From: Amoebophrya sp. A120
Taxonomy: Eukaryota; Sar; Dinophyceae; Syndiniales; Amoebophryaceae
DNA length: 64,000 nt
NCBI GenBank assembly: GCA_905178155.1
Contig: CAJINV010000006.1
Coordinates: 1,613,876 to 1,677,875, forward strand
Reading direction: 5' to 3'
The position numbers and the translations under genes were made by a program. Of this stretch, positions 14,501 through 29,500 are shown in pieces (the stretch's first letter is position 1; every line of letters begins with the position of its first letter). Under the pieces are notes generated by a model. It had not been told where the DNA came from, did no database searches, and worked only from the letters and a program-made list of their open reading frames with translations.

Positions 14501-17500
14501 TAATGCATGACCTAGCATGACAGATTTTTTGCGAGTATCTTGATGCCTATCCCGCATGACAAATGCCCTCTCCGCGGAGCAGAAACTGGACGCCTCTTGC
14601 TGCTCATGCAATACAGATTTTTTTAGATTCCAAAAATAGCATCACAAGTTGCATTCTTCCAGACCCAGACATTTTTGCAATCCATACAACGGAAGCGCAC
14701 CCGGGAAATCGAAACCCCACAAGCGCACGGTGGGCAACACTGTCCGCGTGACAGCAAGACCAACATTATTACAATGAAATATAGTGCCCCCTCGTGGTCC
14801 CCATATTAAAACGGAAATCTGTGGTGCAGATTTGTGGCCACAAATCAGCTTCGTGATGCTAGAAGGCAAAAGAAGATGTAGCGGACTGTAGTGTTGGCTA
14901 GCGTGGGAAAGCCTAGCATCTCCAGCATGACAGGGGGCAACTGGAAGTGGAAAACAGCATGACAACATATGCCTGCAATTCAGGCCGCAGCTGCTGTGTG
15001 TGTTGGCCTTATAGCAATACAAATCGACTTGCGTACTCGAATACAGCATCACAAATTTTTTCCATTTCGATATGGCGGGGAGGGGGATTTTTTCCTTTTG
15101 ATCCGCGCGGTTCTCACAGAGGAAACGAAGGATTGCCAGTCAGACCTGCCCAACTGCGATATCGACTGCAAAATGAACGAGTGGCATATGGCGTTCTCAA
15201 ACCGGTTACCTTCTCAACTGTTACATGAATTTGTCATGCAGAACTACCATCATCATCGACGCAATCAAGCTGCTTCGAATGACAAATTTTCGAATGGCTA
15301 AATAGCACCTGAATCTGTGCGAGTTTTGTAATGCTAAATGTGCAGCCTCCCCCCTTTGACTTTTGCTATTCTTGCATCACAAATTCATGTGGTTTCGTTT
15401 GGTTTAGCATCACAAATTCATGTAACAGCTGAGAATGTAACACTTGAGAACGCCATATGGCAGGATGAAGTTGAAGACGGCGACAAATGCCGTTCCCAAG
15501 ACAATCCAAAGAAGGTCGCTACCTGCAAAGAACTATTTCACGAAAAAACTGTCTCATTGTGATGATTTTGCAATACCTGCATCACAAGTTTGTTACACAT
15601 GTGACGCGGAAAACTTGCCATGCGCGCATTTCCCATAGGGGAAAGCACGGTTAAAGATTCAATGTTCTATGCAGGTGTAGCAAGACAAACACTTTGGCGC
15701 TTCGTTCTGTGCATCACAAGTTCACAGTGAAGCAGTTTTTTCCTGCGATAGAAACCGGACAAAAAGTACTACAAAGTGCAGAAGCGCACCGTGAATCGGG
15801 AACCGAGTGGGAGTGGCAAGCAGTGTCCTCCAGTGGATAGTGTGTGCAATTTGAACAATCGGGCCGCAGCAATAACCCGCATATCAAGTGCAAATATGTC
15901 TGGGTCTGGAAGTATACAAACTTGTCATGCAGGATTGCCATGCCCCAGCCCCTAGAGGTCTGCAATGCAGGATCTAGCATGACAGATTCTACAAGGTCTC
16001 CGTCATACCTGTTCTGCATGAGAAACTCCCTCTCATGGTGGTCAGAAAAGGGCAACTTTTGGTGATCTTCACGCAAGACAGATTTTTGTGTGATCCACAG
16101 GATGCATCACAGGTTCCATCTTTCCAGACCCAGACACATTTGCATTTGATAGCGCAGCAAGTGCAGCAACTACCGGATTTACCACGACTACGCCTACTGC
16201 GACACACATTTGTATGGATGTGTCAGGATCGAAATCGACAAAATCGAAAAACTTGTCATGTATAAAATGTTTAACACTGGAGGGCTGTGTTGGGGAGCAG
16301 GCAAATGAGACCGATTGTCAGAGTGTTTAGGGGTATGCAATGTGCTGCCGGACCCGGAGTAGCATGATAGGAGCAGTCCTCTTTGCCCAAACAGCATGAC
16401 AGATTGGATCTGGGTCCTCCCGAAATTTGTCATGTGCCACTTACAAACTGAAGCTCCGCCTGGTATCGTATCGATTTTATGCATTACAAATTTTTTGATT
16501 TGTGCAATTTCGATTCTGACACTTCCATGATTTACCACAATGCAAGCGAGACTGCAAGTTAGAAGACGAGTGGCAGCTTGGGAAGTGTAACTGCGTGACA
16601 CAGGATATCGTTTGTAAAAACGTCCCCACCTCCTCCCCAGAGTTGTATATGCAAATCTGCATGCTGAAAATGTTTCTCATGCGGAGACCCACCATTTTGA
16701 GAAGCAGTCTCTATTGCTGTTTTGCGATTTGTGATACTCGCATTCGCATGGTATGCGTATGCCAGATCTGTGATTTTGCTTCACTAGCTAAACACGATTT
16801 TTACATTGCAAGCCCAGATTTGTCATGCGCAACAACGACCAAAGCTGGTTGATTTATGTAGCAGATTGTACATCTTGACTCTGGGGTGGGGACGACGCTT
16901 TTGCTCAGCATAGAGGAAAGAGAATGGTGGAAGGAAATTCTCCAACATGCCAAGTACGACTATGACATTGCACAACTCCCCCCCTCCCTCCTCCTCAATC
17001 ATTTGTCATGCAAAATACCCAATCCACCCTTCGTGTCTTGGCACTGTTTGCATGACAAGTTCTTGTAGCCCAAATAGCACTACAATCCAGTGGAAATTTG
17101 TCATGCAAAACCGGCACTCTTGCTGATGATGATGATTGCCGTTCATGCTATACGAATGAGGGGGAACAAGGGGAGTTGTGCCCTGTCATAACGGCGGAAA
17201 AGAGTGCAGCACGTATGGGGATAAAGTTCGGAAAAAAGATTCGGAAAATGAGTGGCATCACGACAGGGTCTACAAAACGAACACTACTTGTTCGCAGGCG
17301 GCGCTTGACCAAGATTGCCCGAAGCAGGACTGCGAGGTTTCTGAGTGGAGAGAAGTGAAAACGTGCAAGGACGCCGCGGACTGCATCGAGGAGCACGAGC
17401 CTTCACACAGCAGAAAAAAGGTGATGAAGAAGTTCGAGCGAACGATCCTAAAACAGCCGAGGAACAACGGAACGGAATGCCCGGAGCTGGAAAAATGGGA

Positions 17501-20500
17501 AGAGTGCGCGGTGCAGCAGCAGGGCCAGGGGACGGGCGATCTGCCGCTCTATCAAAGTGAAAAAAGCCCCCACCCCATATCGAAAACGGAAGATGCGCGA
17601 ATTTGTGATGCTGTATTTGAGTACACAAATCAACTTGTATTGCTAGAAGGCCAGGAGACGAAGCTGCGGCCTAAATTGCAGGTAATCTGTCATGCTGTTT
17701 CCCACTTCCAGTTGCCTCCTGTCATCCTAAAACTGCAAGGCTTTCCCACGCTAGACAGCACTACAGTCCGCATCTTTTGCCTTCTAGCATCACAAAGCTG
17801 ATTTGTGACCACAAATCTGCATCACAGATTTCCGTTTTGATATGGGGAGGGGGCATTTTTCACTGTAATACGCTCTGCGCCGTCGACTGTCAGGTAGAGG
17901 AGACTTGGCGCGAAACGGACTGCTCGACAACTTGCGGCCCGGGAATATGGAACTGTCAGAATCGAAATTGACAAAGTCGAAAAATTTGTGATGCACAAAA
18001 TCGATGCCAGTTAGAGCCTCAGTTTCCAAGTGGCGCATGAGAAATTTCGGGAGCACCCACATCCAGTCTCTCATGCTGTTTGGGCAAAGAAGACTGCTCC
18101 TGTCATGCTACTCGGGCAGCACATTGCTTAGCCCTAAACAGGCTTGAAATCGGTCTCATTTGCCTGTTCCCCAATACAGGCCTTGCGTGCCCTACATTTT
18201 ATGCATTACAAATTTTTCGATTTTGACGATTTCGATCCTGACACTCCCATAGGGAACAAAGGACAAGTACAAGAAAATCCTGCAGCAGCCGCGGCACGAC
18301 GGGGCGAAAAATTGCACTGAAATAGAGCCCAGGGGGGAGCTGAGGCCTCAGATAAATCGGGAAAGGCTGTATCACAAGGACGGCCCGTTTCACTGTGATA
18401 ACCCAGATGACTGCGGGCGGGACTGCAAAGTTGAGGAGGGAGAGTGGAAGCAGACTCCGTGCTCCAAATCCTGCGATACAGGGCGCTTTCGTAAGTACAA
18501 GCGCATTCTGAAACGCGAATCCGGCGTGGACGCAAAGCCCTGCAGCGACTCCGGGAAGGTAATTACTGACCGGGTGTACAAGTTAAGAGCGAAGGCCAGA
18601 AACGACGACGACGACGTCGTGGAAGAATTCTCGTGCAACGAACGCGTGTGTGCGGTTGACTGTGTTTTCACACCCTGGAAGGACGACGACCGGGTGTGGG
18701 GTGGAGGGGCCGGTAAAACCACCACCCCTATCAAGAGGAAAAATCCCCCCTAAGCCATATCGAAACGAAGTTTCTGATGCTGGATTTCCGTGCACAAATC
18801 AGATTTGTCTTGCAGTAGAGGACTGCAGGCATACGTCAAGCCTCTCGACTCGAGAGGTTTTGACGTAGGCGCCTAGCATGACACACGTGCATGCTCTAAG
18901 CCCAACAGCATCTATCACAAACCGCCTGCGAAATGCAGGGGGCTCTCTGGACTTGCCTTCTTGCAAGACAGACAAGATTTGAGGTCACAAACGTGCGTCG
19001 CGAATTTTCAGAAGGATGCGTTTTCAATATGGGGAGGGGGGATTTTTCTTTACGATAACCCCTTTCCAATCCTTCGAGACGCGGCCAATCGATCTCGCCG
19101 AGTTTACGCAACAGTACCCCGATATCAACTGTAAAAATGTCTGGGTCTGGAAGAATACAACTTGTCATGCTAAATCTGAAGCATGCAAAAATCTGTGTTG
19201 CATGATTATCAAAAGTCGTCCAGTTTTGACCAGGTCGGAAGGGAGTTTCTCATGCAGAATAGGCATGAGAGAGATCGCACAGAATGTGTCATGCTAGGTC
19301 CTGCATTCGAGACCTCATGGGTGATGGAAAAGCTGCATGACAAATCGCGCATTCTTCCAGACGCAGACACTTTTGCATTTGATACCCGATCAAAGTAGTT
19401 TTAACTTTGTCGGCAGCGAGGTTTTTGGGAAATTAGACTTCGACAAAAACGAGAAACTTTCGGAAGAGGAATACCAGCGGTTCCTCGACAATCCCGGCTG
19501 CAGCGAGTTTTGCGGGCCCGATGGGAAGAAGAAGCAGATTCGCAGCGTGAAGACGCAGCCGAAGGGCAATGGGGACACGTGTGCGGAAGTAGCGCAGAAG
19601 GACCCAGAGGACGGGGAGGATTTTGAGAACTTAGAGGGTGACGACCTGTTGCGGAGAGAGGCATCCTGCAATACCTCCGACACTGTAGTTCTATGCATTG
19701 CAAAAGTATCGTACTCGTATAAATGCATTACAAATTTCCTCAGCCTGAGAAATAAAATTTGTAATGCGGATTTAGCTTAAAAACGAGACTTGTAATGCAT
19801 GTTTGCAATTACTACGATGCTTTTGCACAGGATAAGATCTCTGTCCCACCGATTGCACGGTCAGCGAGTGGACGATATGGCGTAGTTCTCAAACATTACA
19901 TTCTCGAACAATCACATGGACTTGTGATGCAAAATTACGATAAGCAGGAGCAGCTGCCCCACACGAGCAAGCTACTTCGCATGACAAATTACCGAGGGGC
20001 TATTAAACAGCATCGTAAAAATTATCCGTGCGAAGTTTGTGATGCGAGAGCTGCAAGGTTGCCCCTTTCCCTGTTGCTGTTCTTGCATTTTTTGTACGCA
20101 TTCACGCAAGAACAGCCGAGAATGTAGTGTGTGAGAACGCCATAGACCAACGACGGATGCACGAAACAGTGCGATGGGATTCACGCGAGGATGGAAAATG
20201 CGTTCCGGAAGAAAAAACGGAGAATAACGCACGTAACGGGAAAACCGCTTCATGGTGGGAAGCCGTGCAGCGCTTTTGAATTGACCAAAATCAGTAGCGA
20301 AGTCTGCAACGAGAAATGCGCGGTAGACTGCGTCCTGCACCAGTGGGAGGATTGGGGCGACTGCTCCCAGTCCTGCATCCCAAGAGACGAAGCAAATCCG
20401 GCGACTGGCACGCAAACCCGAAGTCGCAAGGTGAAAGTCGCAATGCAAAACGACGGACAACCGTGTGGCGATCTGACGGAAACCAGGGCTTGCAACCAGG

Positions 20501-23500
20501 TGGAATGTCCGGAACCGCGTCCCACGTGCGAACATGCGCGCGAATGGCGCACGGAACACGAGTGTCCGCCTTGCCTCCAGCATAAAGATGACGACGCGTA
20601 TGAGATACAAGTCAAAGACGTAATCACGAAACCTGCGGAGAGGAGTCCGGCAGCCTCTACGACTGAATCGCCGTCGACGACGCCCGCCGTTTCTTCGGAG
20701 AAACAAGGAGCGAATGAAAGTCCCAACCTACCAGCTCCTATCAAATGTAAAAATCTCTGGGTCTGGGACATCATAGCAACTTGTCATGCTAAATCTGAAT
20801 CATGCAAAAATCTGTGTTGCGTGATTACCAAAAGCTGTCCACTTTTGACCTAATCGAGAGGCAGTTTCCCATGCAGGATAGGCATGACGGAACTCTCACA
20901 GAATCTGTCATGCTATGGCCTTCATACCAGACCTCAAGGGTCATGGACAACCTGCGTGACAAGTCTGGCAACATTCCAGACCCAGACATATTTGCATTTG
21001 ATAGCTCCCCCGGACGGTGAACAAACCCCAACCCCGAAGCCACCGGCAAGTAGTACCACTACCAGCAGTACTACACCGACGATTTCCAGAACTTTTTACA
21101 GGGAGGGGCAAACCGTATGGGGAGTGGAAGACAACCGCCCCGACGCGGTGAAAAAACTTATGGTTCGAGTACTTATACCCCCGGCCGACCCGGACCACCT
21201 GTTCTTGAAGAGCGGGCACGTAGAATGTTGGAATGCGTGCGATGGAAGCAGTCTGAACAAAAAACGGGGGTTCTGCAGCAAGTGCCAAGTGCTCCACACA
21301 AAAGAGTTGGGTGATGGATTAGTTCAACGGAGCCCGCTGCCGGACGACTACACCGGAGCGTGCTGCCGGTACAACAAAAACACCCAGCGAGGCACGCCAC
21401 ACTCCTGGGACCACCACGACCCCCGCGAGTGCCGCATCCTTGGCGCGCTGAAGGGCAAGGGGCCGCAAAATTTCCTCTCGAAATTCTATTGGGACTGGGT
21501 GGACAATACCAACCGGGAGATCAACAAAGCGGGTTACATATGGATTGCAAATATCCCTGGACGTCTGGATGATTCTAAACTTGTGATGCTGTCTCTGGAT
21601 TCTAAAAAAATCTGTATTGCATGACCAGCAAGAGGACTCCAGCTTGTGCTACGCGGACGAGAGGGCATGTCTCATGCGGTAGAAGCATCACAAAGTCCTC
21701 TAAAAATCTGGGATGCTAGGGCATGCATCACAGACATCATGGGCCATTCAAAATAAGCATGACAAACTTGGCAATCTTCCAGACCCAGACATATTTGCAC
21801 TCGATATTACACGGACTACGACAATACAGAGGGGTACCACAGTTGCGTCGCGGTTCCCAAGTGGGTGCGAGACGGCACCTGCCTGAGCCCGGAAGGCGAC
21901 TGCAGTGAGGAAGGTTTGTGCGACAAGTGCAAAACGGACATTCTGACTGCGGAAAATAAACAAGGTGACCAACAGTACGCAAACCGCAAAGGCGCGTGCT
22001 GCAAAAAAGGGAAAAATTACGCCAGTGGCCATGCGTGCAACAACGTGAAAAAGAGTCCCGCTGGTGATGGTCAAGCAAAGTACCGGTTGGCGGACCTGAA
22101 GTTCAAAGACGATATCAGTGCTGAGGACGAGTTCTATGTTGCTGAGTGTGTGCTGGTCGACGACACTAGCACCGCGCCGGCGGGAACAGGTGATACTCCC
22201 ACAGAGGCCGCCGGCTTCCTCGAGGTCGAGCTTGCCGCGACAAAAAGAGAGTGCATATCGTAAGTGAAAATCCCCCCTCCCCATATCGAAAAGAAAATTT
22301 GTGATGCTGATTTGTGAGCACAAAAAAGCGTTGTCTTGCGTACAATGCAAACGGCACCCATGTGGTGCATTGTACAGCGAATCTGTCATGCGTTTTCGCC
22401 TATGTCAGACTTGTTTCTCATGCTCAGCTGCTGCTAGCCGGATGAATGCCCAGCAAATGGGCTCAGCATATAAAAATGCCGACATCAAGCTCCTGCTGCA
22501 TTGCAGCAGGAGCTTGACCTTGATGTCGGCATTTTTATATGCTGAGCCCATTTGCTGGGCATTCATCCGGCTAGCAACACAAATCCAGCAACACTGCGTC
22601 TGAGCAATACAAAGCTCATCTGTCGTGTACACAAATCCAGCAACACAAATTGTCTTTTGAATATGGGGCTGTTGGGGCTTTTTTCACTTTGATCGTGCCT
22701 CCCGCAGCAAAGAAAAATCCCGTGCGAGAATTTGGAGCTGTGTCCGAAGAACTGCACGCTCAAGCCGTGGACCGAAATATCATGAGAAAAAAGTGTATAC
22801 AATTCTGTCTTACACATTTGTAATGGACTTTCTCCATCACGAATTTTCTTCTGTGTGTGGCAGACAAACCTTGTAATGCAAAGATCATAAGGAAAAATCA
22901 AAATACGTGGGAAAGGAGGGGCGCAAGCATTTCCTGCATGACAAAGGTTGTCTGTCTTGCGGCACCTGCAACACAAACTGTAACACTTTTTTCTTGCGAT
23001 ACGAATGGGCAGATAGCCACTGCTCCGAGGATTGCGGGGGCGGTGAGCAGACCCGAACGAGGGCCATCCTGGAACCGGCAAAGTACCACGGAACGTGCTA
23101 TGAGGCCGACAGCAAGGAGCGGAAGGAAACGCGAGAGTGCAATACCGAAGACTGTCAGAACTGTGAACTGGGAGAGTGGGAAAAAAGCGGCGACTGCACC
23201 AAAACCTGTGTATCCAAGTGAAAAAGAAAAAAGCCCTCTCCACATGTTGAAAAGGAAATTTCTGTTGCTGGATTTGTGTACACAAGTCAGCTCTGTCTTG
23301 CAGTGAGGTACTACTGCAGGCAAAGCCCAGCCTGCGTAGGGGTGTTTTGGTTTAGGTGCTTAGCATAAAAGAGGCCTGCCGTGTAGGGGCAACAGCATTA
23401 CAAACCGCCTCCCTAAAGCGGCGCACTCTTTGGATTTGCCGTCTTGCAAGAGAGACAGGATTTGTGGCCACAAAGCAGCATCACAAATTTTTAGATGCGT

Positions 23501-26500
23501 GCCCTTTCAGTATGGGGAGGGGGGATTTTTCCTCACAATACTGCGGCGGCGGTATTCAGGAGTGGAGAAGGGATCAAGTGTATCGCAAGAAAAAAATGTT
23601 GCACTGTGAACTTGTGACGCAGAAAACGAAGCACCAAAGTGTTTGTCTTGCAGCTACACCTGCAAGACATTGGATTTTCAAGCGTGTTTTCCCTTTGAAA
23701 GCGCGCATGGCAAATTTGCCGTGTCATGTATAACAAACTTGTGATGCAGATCTTGCAAAATCAGAAAATCACCACAGTGAAACAGTTTTTTCCTGTGATA
23801 AAGTGAAAAAGCCGGGCCCGGGCGGACTACCCTGTTCCGAGGAGTATGACAACGACCACCTATGGATCTGTCAGGATTGAAATCGTCAAAGTTGAAATGA
23901 TTTGTCATGCATATAAATGCAAGGCATGAAGTGCCTGTCTTGACGGGATGGCAGAGCCGATCCACAACGAACGAACGGGATGGCAAGTGAGGCAGATTGT
24001 GAGCCTATTTAGGGTTTGGGGTAGAGCTGCTAAAGGAGCACGACAAAAGCAGTCGTCTGTGCCCAAACAGCATGACAAATTGGATTTTTCCGGTGCTCCG
24101 GAAATTTGTCATGTGCCGCTTGGAAATTAGTCTTCCAACTCGTATCCATTTTATGCATGGCAAATCATTTCAACTTTGTCGATTTCAAACCTGACGCTTC
24201 CATACCACCCGGACGCGAGGCACTACATCAACAATCCTTCACGACAATCCCGTCGGGGACCAGGACACCGTGATCCCCAGACCGACAATCCGCGCCGGAA
24301 GTACACGGAGTGCAGGACCAGCAAATGCCCAGTCGATTGCGAACTTGAGTCGCACTGGAGCACTGTATCCCCTTCGATAGCAGGTCCTGATGCAGCTTCT
24401 TCGGGGTTCTTGCAGAAGTTTGGCGACATCCTATCCTGAGTAAAAACGTACCCACACCAGAGTCAAGATGGGGAATCGGCTAGACAAATCCACAAGTTTT
24501 GTCTGTTTTGCATGACAAATTTGGATTCGTAGTATAGTGCTGCTTGCGCTAGCTCAGCAGCATCACATATCTAGCATACAATGCTGATTGGAGCATGACA
24601 AGTTGCAAAACACGACTAGAAAATGCTTCTCATGGAGCTCCGCATGAGAAACATTTTCAGCATGCAGATTTGCATTACAACTCTGGTGTGGGTACGTTTT
24701 TACTCAGGATACATCCAAGAACGAGGAATCAATGACAAGAACGATCCATGGAAAAATTATCAAAAGTAAAAATGTCTGGGTCTGGAAACTTGTGATGCTG
24801 GGTGGAGTCTCATGATGAGGCTACAGATGCTGGCTCAGCATGACAAGTTTCTGAGCTCCTAGGTGTTGCCTACTCTGCATGACAAACTGCGCTTCTGCAT
24901 CACAGAAAAACGGAGCTCTTGGGTAACGTGCATGACAGATTTAAGAGTCATGCCAGACAAGCATGACAAACATGAATTCTTCCAGACCCAGACATTTTTA
25001 CAGTTGATAAAAATAGCACTTCCGCGATTTATTTTCCGACAGCAGGTGTTGGCGCAGGAGCTTCTTCGACGTTTTTGCAGATGAAGAACTATGTCGACAT
25101 CCAGGAAGGAATCAACCGCGGGCTTTATAATGACGGGGAATGGAACACTGCGGACCCCAACAAGTGGTTCGGGCCCTTCCCTGCGGCGCTGCAGAAAGTG
25201 ATGCGTATGGCGTTCTCAACTGTTACATTCTCAACTGTTACATGAATTTGTGATGCATGAATGGCAAAAGTGGAAGGGGAGAGCTTGAGCGTCTTGCATG
25301 ACAGACTTGGCCCAGATTTAGACGCTGTTTAGCCATTCGAGAATTTGTCATGCGAAGCAGCTTGATCGTCTGGTGGCTCATCGTCATACTGCATGACAAA
25401 TCATGTAACAGTTCAGGATGTATCAATTGAGAGTCCCATAATGCGCGAGGAGTTTGGAAATAACAACGAAAAGTTTGATCTCTATACGGGCGAGACGGAG
25501 CTGTTTTTGCAGGACAATGAGCAGGGCCGCGAAAGCCGCTTTGGGCAATTTCCATACCATGACACCTGGCTGAATCCAAGGGAGCTGAGTGTGTGCGAAC
25601 AAAAGCTTTTTATGCTTGCGTTCAATGCTTACGCCAATGCTCACTTGGATGCCACTCAACCACTGAAAGCGAGTAAAATGGCACAGTATCAAAGTGCGCT
25701 TCAAGGGATCAATACAAAAGAACTGGCCGAGAAGTTCCGCGGCTATATATGGTCTGAAGGCTATTGCAAAAATATGCCTGCCGAATGCAAATATCGGTTG
25801 GGGTGGCGAGAACAGTGCGCGTCCCTCGAACCCGTTCCTGCTCCTGCTCCTGGTCCCACTGCTCCCACCGAAAATGATGTCGACCCCGCCTCGCTTGCGT
25901 CCTGTATTTTGCGAGGAAGTAAGCCGGAGCAGGGTCCGCACGTGTTCGAAATAAACAATGTCAATTACTACTGCCGTTTGAAAGACGAGCGGTACTTCAA
26001 GAAGAAAATTCTGAAAATCAAAACCCACCCCTCCACGGACACGACGCCAAAGGGGAAAGCTTGTCCCGCGAAGCTGTGTGACGAAGAGAACATACTATGG
26101 ATTGTAAAAATGTCTGGGTCTGGAAGGACGCGAACTTGTCATGCTAAGGCTGGATAGTACATGAATTTGTGTTGCATGATTGCCAAAAGGTGTCCACTTT
26201 TGAACAAGTTTAGAGGCAGTTTGTCATGCAGGATATTAGACATGATAGAGACTTCGAAGAATCTGTCATGCTAGGTCCTGCCTTACAGACCTCATGGGGC
26301 ATGGAAAATATGCATGACAAGTTTGCAATCTTCAGACCCAGACATTTTTACATTTGATACATACAAGATTGCGACAAAACCGAGGTGAACGAGTTTCACG
26401 ATTACGCTATCCTGAGTAAAAACGTACCCACACCAGAATTGTAATGCAGATTTGCAAAGACAGGAAGACTTGTAATGCGCATCCGCATGAGAGCCATTTC

Positions 26501-29500
26501 CAATCGTGTTTTGGAATTTGTGATGTTGTGAACAGGATGAGCAGATGAATCTGTGACGCGGCTGCACTGGCTAACCTGCACTACATTGCAGAGTGCAACT
26601 GGTCATGCGTGACTCACAAAGCCCCTAGGTTTGTGTTGCAAAATCCCCATCCTGACTCTGGTGTGGGCACGTTTTTACTCAGGATATACGCCGCCTGCGC
26701 GGCCCTCGAACGCTGCTCGCCCAAATGCGCGGCCGAGTTTGGAGAGTATGAGCTAATTCCCACCCCTGATTATGATTGCTTCCGCGGGGGCGGGGATTCA
26801 GATTCATCCACCCGGCCGGTATCCTGCGAAGTAGAGGAAGACGTAGTCGTTATCCTGAGCAAAAACGTCCCCACCCCAGAGTCAAGATGGGGGTATCGCA
26901 ACAGAAGTCGAAAAGTCCTGGGAGTCAAGCATGACAAGTTTCTCTCTGTATTGTCGTGCAGTTTAGCAAGTACAGCCGCAACACAAATCTATCTACTCAT
27001 CCTGTTTACAGCATTACACAGTCCAAAACACGATAGGAAATGCCTCTCATGGGGATGCGCATTACAAATCTTCCTGTAACTGCAAATCTGCATGACAACT
27101 ATGGGGTGGGGACGTTTTTACTCAGGATAGTCGTCAAAGACGGTGTGATTTTTTCCCTTCACGTAAAGGAGCACAATTACTACAAAATACGTGCACTGAC
27201 AAGCAGCCACGGCGGTGCCACCTGCCCGGTCGACGAGGATAGGGTGTGCAAGGAGGTTATCAAATGCAAAAATGTCTGGGTCTGGAAGAATCCGAACTTG
27301 TGATGCACATTTCAGAACACAGAAAAATCTCTCATGCATGGGTACTAGCAAAAGCTGCCCACTTTCTGTCACCAAAGCGGGGCGACATTTGTCATGGGGA
27401 TTCGGCATTGCGGAAGCTTCTCGAAACCTGTAATGCTAGAGCTTCCATGCCAGACCTTCTGTCTCATGCAAAAACAGCATGACTCTTCCAGACCCAGACA
27501 CTTTTACATTTGATAGAGGTGGTCTTCTTCTTCGGGATGTCGGAAACGCAAAAGAAGGAAAAAGAAGAACAATTATCAAATGTAAGAACTTCTGGGTCTG
27601 GAAGAATGCAAGATTTGTGATGCAGGTTTTCCATGACCCATGAGGTCTGGAATGCGAGACCCAGCATGACAGATTTTTTGAGGTCTCTATCATGCCTTTC
27701 CTGCGTGAGAAACTCCCTCTCAACTAGGTCGAAAGCGGACAGCTTTCGGTACTCACGCAACACAGATGTTTGCATCATTCGGATTTAGGAGCATGACAAG
27801 TTCTAATCCTCCAGACCCCGACATTTTTACATTTGATAACAATGCTATCGAGACCTTCTCTCCGGCATGTACCACGATTTCACCGAGTCGGAAAATTGCG
27901 AGAACCAGCTTCCCCCCTGCCCAAGGGACTGCGTGACTGGGGAGTGGAATCTGCTAAGCGCAGGCGGTAGCAGTCCGGATTCTTCATCGAACACGGCGGA
28001 GCAGCAAGCGGATCAGAACCAAACGACCCCCCCGCCAGAGTCTACGACGAGAAAAAGGCAGCGGCTCGAGTACGGAGGCAGTGCCACGGCGCACTTCGGA
28101 AGGCCCCCGTTGCATCGGATTCCGAATGCCGAAGGGACGTCGTTCACCATGGAGAAGCCTACGCATGCCCTTCCGCCCGGCGCGGACCTGGAGAAAACCA
28201 GAGCGGATTCGCGGTGTCACACCGACTATCAAGTGGAAAAATGTCTGGGTCTACTGGAAGATTGCCAGGTTTGTGGTCATGCATTTTTTGCATAGCCCAT
28301 GATGCCTGCAATGCATGGCCGAGCATCACAGATTTTTAAAGAAGGGCTTTCTGATGCGTATAATTCCGCATGAGAAGCGCCCACTCCTCGTAGCACAAAC
28401 TGAACTCCTCTTGCTGGTCATGCAATACAGATTTTTTTGGAATCCAAATGCAGCATCACAAGTTCGGATTCTTCCAGACCCAGACACTTTTACATTTGAT
28501 ACCGACCAGTGTTTGGACGAGGACGGGAACGACGGGCGACCCGTATCCTGTGCAAAAGTATCCGATACTCGTAGTTGTATTAATCGCAATTATGCATGAC
28601 GAATCTTTTTCTTAAGGTAAAACAGCATTACAAATTCCATTTCTAATGCTGAGGGAATTACTACTTATTTGTGATGCTATAATTTCTACTAGTACGTTAC
28701 TTTTGCAGGAGTTCATAACCCGACGAAGAGGGCAACTGCCGAATCAGGGCCTCCGCGGAGTCTGTAAAAGCCATGGACATGCACCCCCAAGACTTGACGA
28801 CGCCCACGACCGGCGCGGGAACAAGAAGACTACACCTTGGCAGTTTCTGCAAACCCGGATATTGGAATCGCTACGACCACCGGTACATAGACAAGGTCTG
28901 GTTGCAGTACCGGCAGATAGACGAGGTCTGGCACAGCACCTACCATGTCTGTTGCGTCAAGTACCACCCCGCGACTTCTACTGACGGAGAGGACTGCTAT
29001 CGGGAAGCGCATGAAGAGGACCACGCGTCTTCATCCACGACCGGGGAGGAAGGAGCTGCTCCACCTGCTATCCGCGATCTTCATCCGGTGACGTGCAAGA
29101 TCAAAGACGAGGACTACTACAAGATTCGCCAGGTCCAAATCTTAGTGCCGGCGAAACACGTATGGAAGTGTCAGAATCGAAATTGACAAAATCGAGAAGC
29201 TTGTGATGCGCAAAATCGACGCCACTTAGAGCCACAGTTTGTAGTCGGCGCATGACAATAAATTCTCCCCGTCCTGGAAGCGAATCTGTCATGCGGTCTA
29301 AGGAAAAAGAGCTGCCTTCTGTCATGCTAGTCAGCAGCCCAACACTCAAACCCTTACCAGGACGACAAGCCGCCTTCCTTGCATCCTCTGCAATAGAGTC
29401 GCTTTTTGCGTAGCATTTTATGCATTACATTTACAGATCATTTCGATTTTGTCGATTTCGATCCTGACACTCCCATAACACGACGGAAAGAAATGCCCGG

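Noticed and set aside
18370-18400. TATCACAAGG...CACTGTGATA, resembling tiny introner ends
   Set aside because: Only 31 nt, and the bases encode an uninterrupted stretch of the module (YHKDGPFHCDN).
26818-26840. GTATCCTGCGAAG, resembling a family B or C start
   Set aside because: No matching 3' end or duplication; it encodes PVSCEVEED in frame.
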